Source: Nocardioides sambongensis (GTDB lineage Bacteria > Actinomycetota > Actinomycetes > Propionibacteriales > Nocardioidaceae). From it: a stretch of DNA of 64,000 nt. The notes under the pieces are model-generated. The model saw nothing but the letters and a program-made list of their open reading frames with translations, was not told where the DNA came from and searched no databases. Location: contig NZ_CP041091.1 of NCBI RefSeq assembly GCF_006494815.1, forward strand, positions 1,949,001 through 2,013,000, read 5' to 3'. Numbering within the stretch: the first letter of the stretch is position 1; each line of letters opens with the position of its first letter. Of the stretch, positions 31,378 to 40,815 are shown in pieces. A program made the translations under genes and the position numbers.

Positions 31378-32580
31378 TCAGGAGGCCGGGACGCGCACGA
31401 TCAGGGCATCGCCCTGACCGCCGCCACCGCACAGCGCGGCCGCACCCACGCCACCACCGCGGCGCTGGAGCTCGAGGGCGAGGTGCAGCACGACCCGGGC
31501 GCCGGACATGCCGACGGGGTGGCCGAGCGCGATCGCGCCGCCGTTGACGTTGACCTTCTCCTCCGGGAGGTCGAGGGCGCGGGCCGACTCGATGCCGACC
31601 GCCGCGAACGCCTCGTTGAACTCGACCAGGTCGAGGTCGGCCGGCGTGATGCCCTCCTTCGCGCACGCCTTGGCGGTGGCGTTGGCGGGCTGCATCTGCA
31701 GGCTGGAGTCCGGGCCGGCGACCATGCCGTGGGCACCGATCTCGGCGAGCCAGGTCAGGCCGAGCTCCTCGGCCTTGGCCCTGCTCATCACGACCACCGC
31801 GCAGGCACCGTCGGAGATCTGCGAGGCGGAGCCCGCGGTGATGGTGCCGGACTTGGCGAACGCCGGCGGGAGCTTGCCGAGGGACTCGGCGGTGGTGTCG
31901 CCACGAACGCCCTCGTCGCTGGAGACCACGACCGGGTCGCCCTTGCGCTGTGGGATGGTGACCGGCACGACCTCGTCGTCGAAGACGCCGTTCTTCCACG
32001 CGGCGGCGGCCTTCTGGTGCGAGGCGGCGGCGAACGCGTCCTGCTCCTCACGGCTCAGGGCGGTGCCCTCGGCATTGATCTGCTCGGTCAGGCCACCCAT
32101 CGCCTGCTGGGTCGCCTGGTCGTAGAGGGCGTCGTAGGCCATCGAGTCGACCAGTTTGGTGTCGCCGAACTTGAAGCCCTCACGGGACTTCGGCAGGAGG
32201 TGCGGCGCCTGCGTCATCGACTCCATGCCGCCGGCGACGATCACCTCGGCCTCGCCGGCGCGGATCATCTGGTCGGCGGTGGCGATCGCGTTGAGACCGG
32301 AGAGGCAGACCTTGTTGATCGTGATGGAGGGCATGCTCAGCGGCAGGCCGGCCGCGATGCCCGCGCTGCGCGCCGGGTTCTGCCCGGCACCGGCGAGGAT
32401 GACCTGACCCATGATCAGGTAGTCGACCTGCTCACCGGAGACGCCTGCCTTCTCCAGCGCCCCCTTGATCGCCACGCCGCCGAGGTCGGCGGCGGAGAGG
32501 GTCTTCAGGCCACCGAGCAGGCGGCCGATCGGGGTGCGCGCACCGGCGACGATGACGCTCGGGCTGGCGGAGTGGGACAT
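31378..32580 (-). CDS. acetyl-CoA C-acetyltransferase (biosynthetic-type thiolase)
   Basis: 400-residue thiolase. The acylated cysteine is in [11 protein letters not shown], the two catalytic histidines are in NEAFAAVG (N-E-A-F block) and [16 protein letters not shown], and the second cysteine is in [11 protein letters not shown]. The family reversibly condenses two acetyl-CoA to acetoacetyl-CoA. Its linkage to meaB and to the epimerase suggests the first step of the ethylmalonyl-CoA pathway. The ATG at 32580 has GGAGG seven bases upstream; the longer open frame beyond it is not supported. Divergent from the epimerase across a 191-base gap. Confidence 0.93.
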   Translation of the reverse strand: MSHSASPSVIVAGARTPIGRLLGGLKTLSAADLGGVAIKGALEKAGVSGEQVDYLIMGQVILAGAGQNPARSAGIAAGLPLSMPSITINKVCLSGLNAIATADQMIRAGEAEVIVAGGMESMTQAPHLLPKSREGFKFGDTKLVDSMAYDALYDQATQQAMGGLTEQINAEGTALSREEQDAFAAASHQKAAAAWKNGVFDDEVVPVTIPQRKGDPVVVSSDEGVRGDTTAESLGKLPPAFAKSGTITAGSASQISDGACAVVVMSRAKAEELGLTWLAEIGAHGMVAGPDSSLQMQPANATAKACAKEGITPADLDLVEFNEAFAAVGIESARALDLPEEKVNVNGGAIALGHPVGMSGARVVLHLALELQRRGGGVGAAALCGGGGQGDALIVRVPAS

Positions 32581-32758
32581 GGTGCCTCCGTGACTGCAGG
32601 ACGTCGGCAGGGCTCTCCGACATCGGGATGGACTTGGGGCGGGGCCGGCCACGAGTTCGTCGGCCGACCGGACTGCTCGGCACACTACTCGGGGTAGACA
32701 CCTCCGCGAGAGCGTCCACGGGTGACCGGTGAGGCTCTCGTCACAAGCCCCTCTCGCG

Positions 32759-32764
32759 CACAAT
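32759..32764 (+). promoter_or_regulatory. -10 box of leaderless epimerase promoter
   Basis: CACAAT lies seven bases before the ATG at 32772, with no ribosome site between. Confidence 0.4.
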
Positions 32765-32771
32765 AGCTCGC

Positions 32772-33221
32772 ATGAGCATCACTGAGGACATGCCCGAGCA
32801 GCTGTTCACCGCGATCGACCACGTCGGCATCGCGGTGCCCGACCTGGACGTCGCGACGGCGTTCTACCGCGACACCTTCGGGATGGTCACGGTGCACGAG
32901 GAGGTCAACGAGGAGCAGGGGGTGCGCGAGGCGATGGTGGCGGTCGGCGACTCCGGCTCCTGCATCCAGCTGCTGGCGCCGCTGGACGAGTCCTCGACGA
33001 TCGCGAAGTTCCTCGACCGCAGCGGGCCGGGCGTCCAGCAGATGGCCTACCGGGTGACCGACCTGGACCGGGTGTCGGCGCTGCTGCGCGAGCGCGGAGT
33101 GCGGCTGCTCTACCCCGAGCCGAAGCGCGGGACCGCGGACAGCCGGATCAACTTCGTCCACCCGAAGGACGCCGGCGGCGTACTGGTCGAGCTGGTGGAG
33201 CCGGCGGCCGAGGGGCACTGA
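32772..33221 (+). CDS. mce: methylmalonyl-/ethylmalonyl-CoA epimerase
   Basis: 149-residue vicinal-oxygen-chelate protein that interconverts (2S) and (2R) methylmalonyl-CoA or ethylmalonyl-CoA. Metal-ligand positions visible: His in AIDHVGIAV, Gln in CIQLLAPL and Glu in [26 protein letters not shown] is the signature near the C-terminus. At the third ligand position, where the well-studied propionibacterial enzyme has a His-His pair, this protein reads VQQMAYRV, so glutamine may replace histidine. It is divergent from the thiolase-meaB operon and belongs functionally with ccr and the mutase. Confidence 0.92.
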   Translation: MSITEDMPEQLFTAIDHVGIAVPDLDVATAFYRDTFGMVTVHEEVNEEQGVREAMVAVGDSGSCIQLLAPLDESSTIAKFLDRSGPGVQQMAYRVTDLDRVSALLRERGVRLLYPEPKRGTADSRINFVHPKDAGGVLVELVEPAAEGH

Positions 33222-33257
33222 GCCCCCACTCTGTATTCCGGGCGGCACCGAGCGCGC

Positions 33258-34112
33258 TCAGGAGTCGGCCCACCGGAACCGCACCGACTCCCCCGGTCGC
33301 AGCTGCGCGAGCCGGTCGGTGTCGCGGTCACGGACCACCCCGATCACCGGGTAGCCGCCGGTCACCGGGTGGTCGGCTCCGAGCACCACCGGACGCCCGC
33401 TCGGCGGCACCTGGATCGCCCCGCGGAGGGCGCCCTCGCTGGGCAGCTCCGCGGCGGCGGTCCGGGTGAGCCGGGGACCGTCCAGCCGCACACCCACCCG
33501 GTCGCTGTCCGCCTGGACCGTCCACCCACTCGCGACCAGCACCCGGGGGTCGGCGAACCAGTCCTCGCGCGGCCCCCGCACCACGTCGAGCACAGCGGGA
33601 CCGGCGAACTCGGCCGGCGGCACCGCGTCCACCAGCAGCGGGCCGTCGGTCCCGGCGCCGACCTCCAGCAGGTCGCCCGCCCGGATCGGGGACGGCCCGA
33701 GCGAGGCGAGCGTGTCCCAGGACGCCGACCCGAGCACGGGAGCGACCCGGAGCCCTCCCCGCACGCCGAGATAGCTGCGCACGCCGTTCGCCGGCGGCCC
33801 GAGGCGCAGTCGTTGCCCCGGCCGGAGCGCGAGGACCGCACCCGAGGGCTCGGCCCGGCCGTCCACGGTCAGCGGCACCGGTGCCCCGGTGACGCAGACC
33901 CAGCAGGTCCCCGTCGCCTCCACCTCCAGCCCGCCGAGGACCACCTCCAGCGCCGCCGCGCCGGCAGCATTGCCCAGCAGCCGGTTCACCAGCCCGTACG
34001 ACGCCCGGTCGGCCGCCCCCGCCGCGCCCACCCCGAGCGCGGCCAGCCCCGGGCGGCCGGCGTCCTGGACCAGCACCGGCCCCGCGGTCGCCCGCACCCG
34101 CAGCGCGGTCAC
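33258..34112 (-). CDS. pxpC: 5-oxoprolinase subunit C (biotin-dependent carboxyltransferase-like, KipA)
   Basis: 284 residues of the AHS2/KipA family. [23 protein letters not shown] and SYLGVRGGLRVAPVLGSAS are signature blocks; VVRGPREDWF and LGADHPVTGGYPVIGVV follow. PxpA, PxpB and PxpC together hydrolyse 5-oxoproline (pyroglutamate) to glutamate with ATP. The start overlaps the pxpB stop by four bases. The order A-B-C on one transcript is the usual one. No Kip-type sporulation role should be inferred. Confidence 0.92.
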   Translation of the reverse strand: MTALRVRATAGPVLVQDAGRPGLAALGVGAAGAADRASYGLVNRLLGNAAGAAALEVVLGGLEVEATGTCWVCVTGAPVPLTVDGRAEPSGAVLALRPGQRLRLGPPANGVRSYLGVRGGLRVAPVLGSASWDTLASLGPSPIRAGDLLEVGAGTDGPLLVDAVPPAEFAGPAVLDVVRGPREDWFADPRVLVASGWTVQADSDRVGVRLDGPRLTRTAAAELPSEGALRGAIQVPPSGRPVVLGADHPVTGGYPVIGVVRDRDTDRLAQLRPGESVRFRWADS

Positions 34113-34845
34113 CGCTCGTCCCCTGCGTGGTCCAGGTCGGCCTCGGGGATGCCGGTGACAGGTTCGGGCGTGCCGGTGCCGATGTCGGTGTCGGCGTCGG
34201 CGTCGGCGTCGATGAACCGGACCCGGGTCCCGGGGGCCAGCAGCGCCGGCGGTTCCCGCTCCACGTCCCAGAGGACCTGCTCGGTGTGGCCGATGAGCTG
34301 CCAGCCTCCGGGCGAGGAGCGCGGATAGACCCCGCTGAACGTCCCGGCCAGACCGACCGACCCGGTGGGCACCTTCTGGCGCGGCGTCTCGCGCCGGGGC
34401 ACCTCCAGTCGCGGGTCACCGCCGACGAGGTAGCCGAAGCCGGGGGCGAAACCACAGAACGCAACCTGCCAGGTGCCCGTGGTGTGGGCGGCCACCACGC
34501 CGGCGACGCCGAGACCGGTCAGCTCACCGACCGCCTCCAGGTCGGGTCCGTCGTAGGCCACCCGGATCCGGACGGCCCCCGCGGCGGACTCGGCGGCCCG
34601 CTCCGCGGCCGGCGCTCCGGCCGCGACGAGGCGGTCCGCCGCCGGCAGCAGGTCCCGCAGCCGAGCCGGGCCGACGTGCGGGAGGGTGACCAGGAGGATC
34701 GTCCGGGCGGCCGGCACCAGGTCGATCACCAGGTCGGCGACCACCGGCAGGTCGCGCAGCGCCCGGGCCGCGATCAGCACCTGGTCGGTGTCGTCGACCT
34801 CGAGCAGCAGCCCGCGGTCGCCGTACGGGAGCCAGCGGGGGTCAT
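34109..34845 (-). CDS. pxpB: 5-oxoprolinase subunit B (KipI-like), frameshifted at its start
   Basis: About 245 residues after repair. The readable part includes [16 protein letters not shown], and the AHS1 signature [27 protein letters not shown], which is best read in two pieces, is complete. Upstream of the first in-frame start the sequence still encodes the expected [18 protein letters not shown], which has no start codon in that frame. The ATG at 34845 overlaps the pxpA stop (ATGA) but is one base out. The G5 run at 34837-34841 is one short; with G6 the protein begins [12 protein letters not shown]. This gives normal A-B-C coupling of the three subunits. Confidence 0.9.
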
Positions 34846-35659
34846 GCGAAGGCTGCGATCCGCACGCCCGCCGCCTCCAGGCCGCGGCGCACGGCCGCGG
34901 CCAGCGCCGGAGCGCCCGGGGAGTCGCCGTGGACGCAGAGCGAGCCGACGGCGCCGGTGGCGACCAGGTCGGCCGCCTGCGCGGCGACCGCGTCGGGATC
35001 GGTCAGCACCGCGCCGGGCTCGGACCGAGGGACCAGCGTGCCGTCGGAGCGATACCCGCGGTCGGCGAAACCCTCGGCCACCACCGGCAGCCCGGCGGCG
35101 GCCGCGAGCTCGAGCAGCACCGCGCCCGGGAAGCCGAGGACCGGGAGCCCGCCGAAGTCGGCGACCGCCTGCACCACCGCCTCGGCCTGGGCCCGGTCGG
35201 TACGCACCGCGTGGTAGAGCGCGCCGTGCGGCTTGAGATAGGCCACCCGGGTCCCGGCCGCGCGGGCCAGGGCGTCGAGCGCACCGATCTGGTAGAGCAC
35301 GTCGGCAGCCAGGTCCTCCGGGGTGATGTCGATGAACCGTCGCCCGAAGCCGGCCAGGTCCCGGTAGCCGACCTGGGCTCCGACGCTGACGCCCAGGGCG
35401 GCGGCGCGCTCCACCGTGCGACGCAGCGTGGCCGGGTCACCGGCGTGGAACCCGCAGGCGACGTTGGCGCTGGTCAGGTGCGGCAGCAGGGCAGCGTCGT
35501 CGCCGAGCTGCCAGCGCCCGAACGACTCCCCCACATCGGCGTTCAGGTCGATGGCCGGGGGCTCGCTCCCCGGGGCGCGGCGGCTCGGTCGTCGGCTCGG
35601 TCGTCGGTGCGGTCTGCGGCCGTCCCGCCCAACGGATCGCGGCCCGGATGCGAGGTCAC
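34842..35659 (-). CDS. pxpA: 5-oxoprolinase subunit A (LamB/YcsF family), 5' end unresolved
   Basis: The family block [14 protein letters not shown] is present but its first residues lie upstream of the first in-frame start (GTG at 35534). [27 protein letters not shown] and [16 protein letters not shown] are further signatures of the deacetylase-like fold. No start codon exists in this frame nearby. A GTG at 35659 would read into it if the G5 run at 35557-35561 is one base short, as in pxpB. I therefore extend the gene to that GTG with caution. The protein catalyses ring opening of 5-oxoproline with PxpBC. Its stop overlaps the pxpB start. Confidence 0.82.
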
Positions 35660-35804
35660 CGTCCTATCGTGACGCATGACGTTCCGCGCTCGGCAGTGAG
35701 ACACCCGTCACGAACCCGGACGGCAGAGGTTACTGGCAGGTATCTTCCTCGGCGGCCGCACTGCGCCAGACCGACGACCACCTCTTCACTAGGAGACGAC
35801 GCTC

Positions 35805-37144
35805 GTGCAGCACATCCTCGACGCCATCACCGCTGACGGAACCTCCGCTGAGGACTTCGCCAACCTCGACCTCCCGGAGTCCTACCGCGCGGTGACCGTG
35901 CACAAGGACGAGGTCGACATGTTCGAGGGCGTAGCGTCCCGCGACAAGGACCCCCGCAAGTCCCTGCACGTCGACCAGGTCGCCCTGCCCGACCTCGGCC
36001 CCGGCGAGGCCTTCGTCGCGGTGATGGCCTCCGCGATCAACTACAACACCGTGTGGACCTCGATCTTCGAGCCGGTCTCCACCTTCGGCTTCCTGGAGCG
36101 CTACGGCCGCGAGTCCGACCTCGGCGCGCGGCACAACCTGCCGTACCACATCGTCGGGTCCGACCTCTCCGGCGTGGTGCTGGCCACCGGCCCCGGCGTG
36201 ACCAAGTGGAAGCCCGGCGACCGGGTGGTCGCACACTGCCTCTCCGTCGAGCTCGAGGCCCCCGACGGCCACAACGACACGATGATGGATCCCTCCCAGC
36301 GGATCTGGGGCTTCGAGACCAACTTCGGCGGGCTCGCCGACGTCGCGATGGTCAAGGCCAATCAGCTGATGCCCAAGCCGGAGCACCTCACCTGGGAGGA
36401 GGCAGCCTCCCCCGGCCTGGTCAACTGCACCGCCTACCGCCAGCTGGTCTCGGCCAACGGCGGCAACATGAAGCAGGGCGACAACGTGCTCATCTGGGGT
36501 GCCTCCGGCGGCCTCGGCGGCTTCGCCACCCAGTACGCCCTCAACGGCGGCGCCAACCCGATCTGCGTGGTCTCCAACGAGGAGAAGGCCCAGATCGTGC
36601 GCAACATGGGCGCCGAGATGGTGATCAACCGCTCCGAGCTCGCCCCGAAGTTCTGGAACGAGGAGGGCACCCAGCAGAACCCCAAGGAGTGGCAGCGCTT
36701 CGGCAAGGCGATCCGCGAACTCACCGGCGGCGAGGACATCGACATCGTCTTCGAACACCCCGGCCGCGAGACCTTCGGCGCCAGCGTCTACGTCACCCGC
36801 AAGGGCGGCACCATCACCACCTGCGCGTCGACGTCGGGCTACATGCACGAGTACGACAACCGCTACCTGTGGATGAACCTCAAGAAGATCATCTCCAGCC
36901 ACTTCGCCAACTACCGCGAGTCCTGGGAGGCCAACCGCCTCATCGCGCAGGGCAAGATCCACCCCACGCTCTCCCGCACCTACACGCTGGAGGACACCGG
37001 GCAGGCCGCGCTCGACGTGCACCACAACAAGCACCAGGGCAAGGTCGGCGTGCTCTGCCTCTCCCCGAGGAGGGCCTCGGGGTCCGCGACCACGAGCTCC
37101 GCGAGAAGCACCTGGACAAGATCAACCTGTTCCGCGGGATCTGA
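35805..37144 (+). CDS. ccr: crotonyl-CoA carboxylase/reductase, frameshifted near the 3' end
   Basis: About 446 residues, the family's length. Ccr reductively carboxylates crotonyl-CoA to ethylmalonyl-CoA with NADPH and CO2, the key step of the ethylmalonyl-CoA pathway. The medium-chain dehydrogenase fold shows GASGGLGGFA as the NADPH loop. The residues known to hold CO2 are recognisable: Asn in SAINYNTVW, Phe-Glu in WGFETNFGG and His in SSHFANYRE. The frame breaks after VGVLCLSP and resumes as EEGLGVRDHELREKHLD, ending NLFRGI; the C4 run at 37063-37066 is one base short. The GTG start has AGGAG ten bases upstream. A terminator follows. Confidence 0.95.
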
Positions 37145-37170
37145 GTCCCGGCACCCTGAGTCCCGGCACC
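37141..37170 (+). repeat. tandem 15-bp repeat at the ccr stop codon
   Basis: CTGAGTCCCGGCACC occurs at 37141-37155 and again at 37156-37170, followed by a degenerate third copy. The first copy contains the ccr TGA and the second repeats it in the same frame. Confidence 0.6.
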
Positions 37171-37196
37171 TGAACCCCGGCGCTCAGCCGCCACCC

Positions 37197-37227
37197 GGAC
37201 CCCGGTCGTCCCCGACGACCGGGGTCC
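37197..37227 (+). terminator. 13-bp perfect hairpin after ccr
   Basis: Bases 37197-37209 pair exactly with 37215-37227 around CCCCG, 53 bases after the ccr stop and 121 before the next gene. Confidence 0.7.
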
Positions 37228-37348
37228 GTCACGTTCTGACGACGACACGCGCCGAAACCCTGGCACCGGGGTGGGATCCGGTTGCCCGATCGGGGATCAT
37301 GGGCCCTGTCCCCGCATTTCTTCTCAACACCGCACGGAGCCTCTCTCG

Positions 37349-38593
37349 ATGAGCGACCAAGGCCTGTCCATCTTCGACGAACCGACCGACGGCGACGACG
37401 CCGCGAAGTCGTCGGCGAGCAAGAAGACCGCCGACGATTCACAGCCGACGCAGGTCATGCCGGCGGTGCCGGCCGAGAAGAAGCAGTCGGCCGCGCCGGC
37501 CCCGGCCACACCGGCCACCCAGTCCACTCCGGCACCGTCGGCCGCGCCGGCGACGGCACGTCCCTCCTCGACCCCGAGCGGCACCGGAGGGACGGTGCCC
37601 GTCAGCAGCCTTCCGGTGGTCCGTCGCGGCGGCTACGACCGTGCCGCGGTCGACGCCCAGATCCGTCAGCTCGCCAGCGAGAAGGCCGGTCTCGGCGCCA
37701 GCCTCGCCGAGTCCGAGAAGCAGGTCGCCGCCCTGAACGCCGCCCTGGAGCGTGCCAAGCAGGAGATCGACGAGAACGCGAACCCGTCGTACGCGGGTCT
37801 GGGCGGTCGGGCCTCGGCGATGCTCCGCCTGGCCGAGGAGGAGGCGTCCGAGATCCGCTCGGGGGCCGAGGCCGACGCGCTGGACATCCGTGAGCAGGCC
37901 ACCCGCGACGCCAAGTCGATCCGGGCCGAGGCCGAGCGCGAGGCCGACGACATGCGCTCGGTGCAGCTGCGCGAGCTCGACGAGAACAGGGCTCGGCTGC
38001 TGGCCGACGCCGAGCAGGAGCGCGCGCTGGCGAAGGGCGAGGCCGAGGACACCCTCGCCGCGGCCAAGCGCGAGGCGGACCAGCTGCGGCTGGCGGCTCA
38101 GCAGGAGGCCAACGAGCTCCGCTCCGGCGCGCTGCGCGAGGCCGAGCAGGCCCGCGCGGCGGTGGACCGCGAGGTCCAGGAGGCCCGTCGCTCGCTCGCC
38201 GTGGAGAAGGAGCGGCTCGCCCGCGAGGCGACCGACCACCACAACACCGCCGTCGCGGAGACCAAGCGGCTGGTCGAGGAGGCCGAGCAGCGCGCCGTCG
38301 CGGCCGAGGAGCGCGCGTCGGAGGCGACCAAGCAGGCAGCGAGCAACCGTGCCGCCGCCCAGTCGGAGTCCGACGCCCTGCTCGCCCGTGCCCGGCGCGA
38401 GGCCGAGCAGATCGTCGCCTCCGCACGGGCACAGGCCGAGTCGGTGACCGCCAGCGGGGATGCCGAGGTCCAGCGCGAGATCACCCAGGCCCGCGCCGAG
38501 CTCGACCGTCTGACCAAGCGTCGCGACTCGATCACGGCCCAGCTCTCCTCCCTCGCCGAGCTCATCTCCGGCTTCGGCGGCGACGAGAGTTGA
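37349..38593 (+). CDS. Scy/FilP-like coiled-coil cytoskeletal protein
   Basis: 414 residues. Residues 1-85 are disordered and rich in Ala, Pro and Thr. A DivIVA-like short block SLPVVRRGGYDRAAVDAQIRQL follows, and from about residue 100 to the end there is one long coiled coil rich in Glu, Ala and Arg. NPSYAGLGGRASAMLRLAEEEASEIR is the landmark motif (best read in two parts) shared with streptomycete Scy/FilP filament proteins, which organise polar growth. The role in this organism is inferred. A GGAGC stretch lies ahead of the ATG. Its stop overlaps the TTG start of the AI-2E-type permease, so the two are co-translated. Confidence 0.8.
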   Translation: MSDQGLSIFDEPTDGDDAAKSSASKKTADDSQPTQVMPAVPAEKKQSAAPAPATPATQSTPAPSAAPATARPSSTPSGTGGTVPVSSLPVVRRGGYDRAAVDAQIRQLASEKAGLGASLAESEKQVAALNAALERAKQEIDENANPSYAGLGGRASAMLRLAEEEASEIRSGAEADALDIREQATRDAKSIRAEAEREADDMRSVQLRELDENRARLLADAEQERALAKGEAEDTLAAAKREADQLRLAAQQEANELRSGALREAEQARAAVDREVQEARRSLAVEKERLAREATDHHNTAVAETKRLVEEAEQRAVAAEERASEATKQAASNRAAAQSESDALLARARREAEQIVASARAQAESVTASGDAEVQREITQARAELDRLTKRRDSITAQLSSLAELISGFGGDES

Positions 38594-39786
38594 GCAGCGG
38601 CCAGCACGGGGTCCCCACCGGCGACGGGGCCGGCGATCCCGCCGCGACCGAGCACGACCTGACCCCGGACTCCGTGCTGGCCCACGGCGGGGTGGATCCC
38701 GCCGCCCCCGTCGGCGAGACCTCGACCGCCACTCCCTACGGCGCCCCCGGACGACCGTTCAACCGGCGCTCGCCGTTCTTCATCGGCTTCGGTGGCGCGA
38801 CCGGAGCGCTGCTCGCCTTCTTCCTCTTCCAGGCACTGGTCGGCATCGGGTCGGTGCTGATGCTGGTGGTGGTGTCGTTCTTCCTGGCCGCCGGCCTGAA
38901 CCCGGCCGTGGAGTTCCTGGAGCGACGCGGGCTGCGGCGCTCCTGGGCCTGCGGCGCGGTGATCGCGGCGGCCATCGTGCTGGTCGGCCTCTTCGTGGTC
39001 GCGATCGTGCCGGTCATCACCGACCAGGTCGCGGCGCTGACCAAGAACGTGCCGATCTGGCTGGACCAGCTCGAGGAGAACAAGCGGGTCCAGGACCTGA
39101 ACAGCGAGTACGAGCTGATCGACAAGGCGAAGGACTTCGTCACCGACGGCGACTTCATCTCCACCCTGTTCGGCGGGGCGCTCGGGTTCGGCATGAAGAT
39201 CGTCTCGGCGGTCTTCAACGGCTTCATCATCGTGGTCCTGACGCTCTACTTCCTCGCCTCGCTGAAGACCACCACCGGCGCCCTCTACCAGCTGGCGCCC
39301 GCGTCGCGGCGCGAGCGGGTCTCCCGCCTCGGCGACAAGGTCATCCACAACATCGGCGGCTACGTCTCCGGCGCCTTCCTGGTGGCGTTGTGCGCCGGCT
39401 TCTCCTCGCTGCTCTTCCTGTGGTTCACCGAGGTGCGCGAGTACGCCGTCGCGCTGGCGTTCGTGGTCGCCCTGCTCGACGTGATCCCGATGATCGGGGC
39501 CACCATCGGCGCCGTCGTGGTGAGCGCGATCGCACTGGCCACCGACCTGAAGAGCGGCATCGCCTGCATCATCTTCTACATCGTCTACCAGCAGTTCGAG
39601 AACTACGTGATCTACCCGCGGGTGATGAGCAAGTCCGTCGACCTGCCCGGGGCGGTGATCGTGATCGCGGCGCTGATCGGCGCCGCCCTGCTCGGGGTGG
39701 TCGGCGCCCTTCTCGCGATCCCGGTCGCTGCGGCGATCCTGCTGATCCTGCGCGAGGTCGTGGTGCGGCAGCAGGACGTCCGCTGA
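38590..39786 (+). CDS. AI-2E-family (PF01594) membrane permease
   Basis: 398 residues. An 50-residue acidic N-terminal tail precedes about eight membrane spans in the family pattern: FFLAAGLNPAVEFLERRGL after the second span, an amphipathic central region (TKNVPIWLDQLEENKRVQDLN), then FIIVVLTLYFLAS, LLDVIPMIGATIGAVVV and the final ENYVIYPRVMSKSVDLP block. Members export small molecules or act as Na+/H+ antiporters; autoinducer transport should not be assumed. The TTG start overlaps the stop of the coiled-coil gene (TTGA), indicating a functional pair, perhaps membrane anchoring of the filament protein. Confidence 0.88.
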   Translation: MSSGQHGVPTGDGAGDPAATEHDLTPDSVLAHGGVDPAAPVGETSTATPYGAPGRPFNRRSPFFIGFGGATGALLAFFLFQALVGIGSVLMLVVVSFFLAAGLNPAVEFLERRGLRRSWACGAVIAAAIVLVGLFVVAIVPVITDQVAALTKNVPIWLDQLEENKRVQDLNSEYELIDKAKDFVTDGDFISTLFGGALGFGMKIVSAVFNGFIIVVLTLYFLASLKTTTGALYQLAPASRRERVSRLGDKVIHNIGGYVSGAFLVALCAGFSSLLFLWFTEVREYAVALAFVVALLDVIPMIGATIGAVVVSAIALATDLKSGIACIIFYIVYQQFENYVIYPRVMSKSVDLPGAVIVIAALIGAALLGVVGALLAIPVAAAILLILREVVVRQQDVR

Positions 39787-39808
39787 GGGAGCACCCTCGC
39801 CTGGACGC

Positions 39809-40777
39809 TCAGACCGTGACGGGTTCGGCGGTGTCGACCACGGACCGCTCCCCGATCTTGACCCCGATCACTCCCGCGAGGATCAGCACACCGCCGACCA
39901 GCTGACCCCAGCCGGGCAGCTCGGACAGCAGCAGCCAGGCCCAGCCGACGGCGAAGACGACCTCGCCCAGCGCGACGAACGAGGCCACTCGCGATCCGAG
40001 CACCCGGGCGGCCCCGATGCCGGTCACGTAGGAGACGGCGGCGGTCAGGATGCCGAGCGCCAGCAGCGGCACCCACCAGGTGAGCTCGAGGTCGCCGTAC
40101 TCGACCGCGGCGGTGGTGGCGTGCATCGGCAGCACGCCGAGCAGGGCGAGGAGACCGAGCATGCCCCCACCGACCAGCAGGCCGCCGGCGGCCAGGCTCA
40201 TCGGCGGCAGGCCGGAGCGGTCGTCGGCCGAGATCAGGAAGTACGTCGCCGCGCCGACCATCGCACCGAGGGCCCAGGCGACCCCGAGCGGGTCCACGCC
40301 CACGCCCGAGAACACCTCGAGCACCAGCAGCAGACCGAGCGCGGCCACGGCCGCGCCGGCCAGCGTGGTGGGTCCGGGGCGCTGCCCGTGGCGCAGCCAC
40401 AGCCAGAGGACGACGGCCACCGGCGCGGTGTACTCGATCATCAGGGCCGGCCCGACCTTCATGTACTGCACGGCGGAGAAGTAGCAGAACTGCGCCCCCG
40501 CGACGGCCAGCACCCCGTAGAGCGTGACGCGGGTCAGGTTGCTCCGCAGCAGGTGCCACCGACCGCGCAGCGCCGCGATCCCGAACGGGAGGACCACGGC
40601 GGCCCCGATCAGGATCCGGATCAGTACGACGGCGCCGGGCGTCCAACCGGCGTCGAGCAGCGGACGCGCGAGTGCCCCCGACATGCCGAAGGTCGCCGCG
40701 GACACCAGGGCCAGGGTCAGTCCTCGGGTGGTGGTCGCCGCGCGCACCTCCGCCGTGTCATGAGTCATCGTCGCCAT
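39809..40777 (-). CDS. EamA-family drug/metabolite exporter
   Basis: 322 residues with ten hydrophobic spans and two EamA repeats. The first has TFGMSGALARPLLDAGWTPG and FCYFSAVQYMKVGPALMIEYTAPV, and the second GAATYFLISADDRSG and VLGSRVASFVALGEVVFAVGWAWLLLSELP. The family exports amino acids, nucleosides and toxic metabolites. It is divergent from a CGNR regulator with only 38 bases between the start codons, so that regulator probably controls it. TATCGT lies eight bases before the ATG. Confidence 0.88.
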   Translation of the reverse strand: MATMTHDTAEVRAATTTRGLTLALVSAATFGMSGALARPLLDAGWTPGAVVLIRILIGAAVVLPFGIAALRGRWHLLRSNLTRVTLYGVLAVAGAQFCYFSAVQYMKVGPALMIEYTAPVAVVLWLWLRHGQRPGPTTLAGAAVAALGLLLVLEVFSGVGVDPLGVAWALGAMVGAATYFLISADDRSGLPPMSLAAGGLLVGGGMLGLLALLGVLPMHATTAAVEYGDLELTWWVPLLALGILTAAVSYVTGIGAARVLGSRVASFVALGEVVFAVGWAWLLLSELPGWGQLVGGVLILAGVIGVKIGERSVVDTAEPVTV

Positions 40778-40785
40778 GGGTCATG

Positions 40786-40809
40786 ACGATACGGGCGAGC
40801 GTGTAACCT
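40786..40809. promoter_or_regulatory. back-to-back leaderless promoters of EamA and CGNR genes
   Basis: On the minus strand TATCGT (40791-40786) lies eight bases before the EamA ATG. On the plus strand TAACCT (40804-40809) lies six bases before the CGNR GTG. The two -10 boxes are only 12 bases apart, so polymerases would compete and a single repressor could block both. Confidence 0.5.
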
Positions 40810-40815
40810 GTCAAA

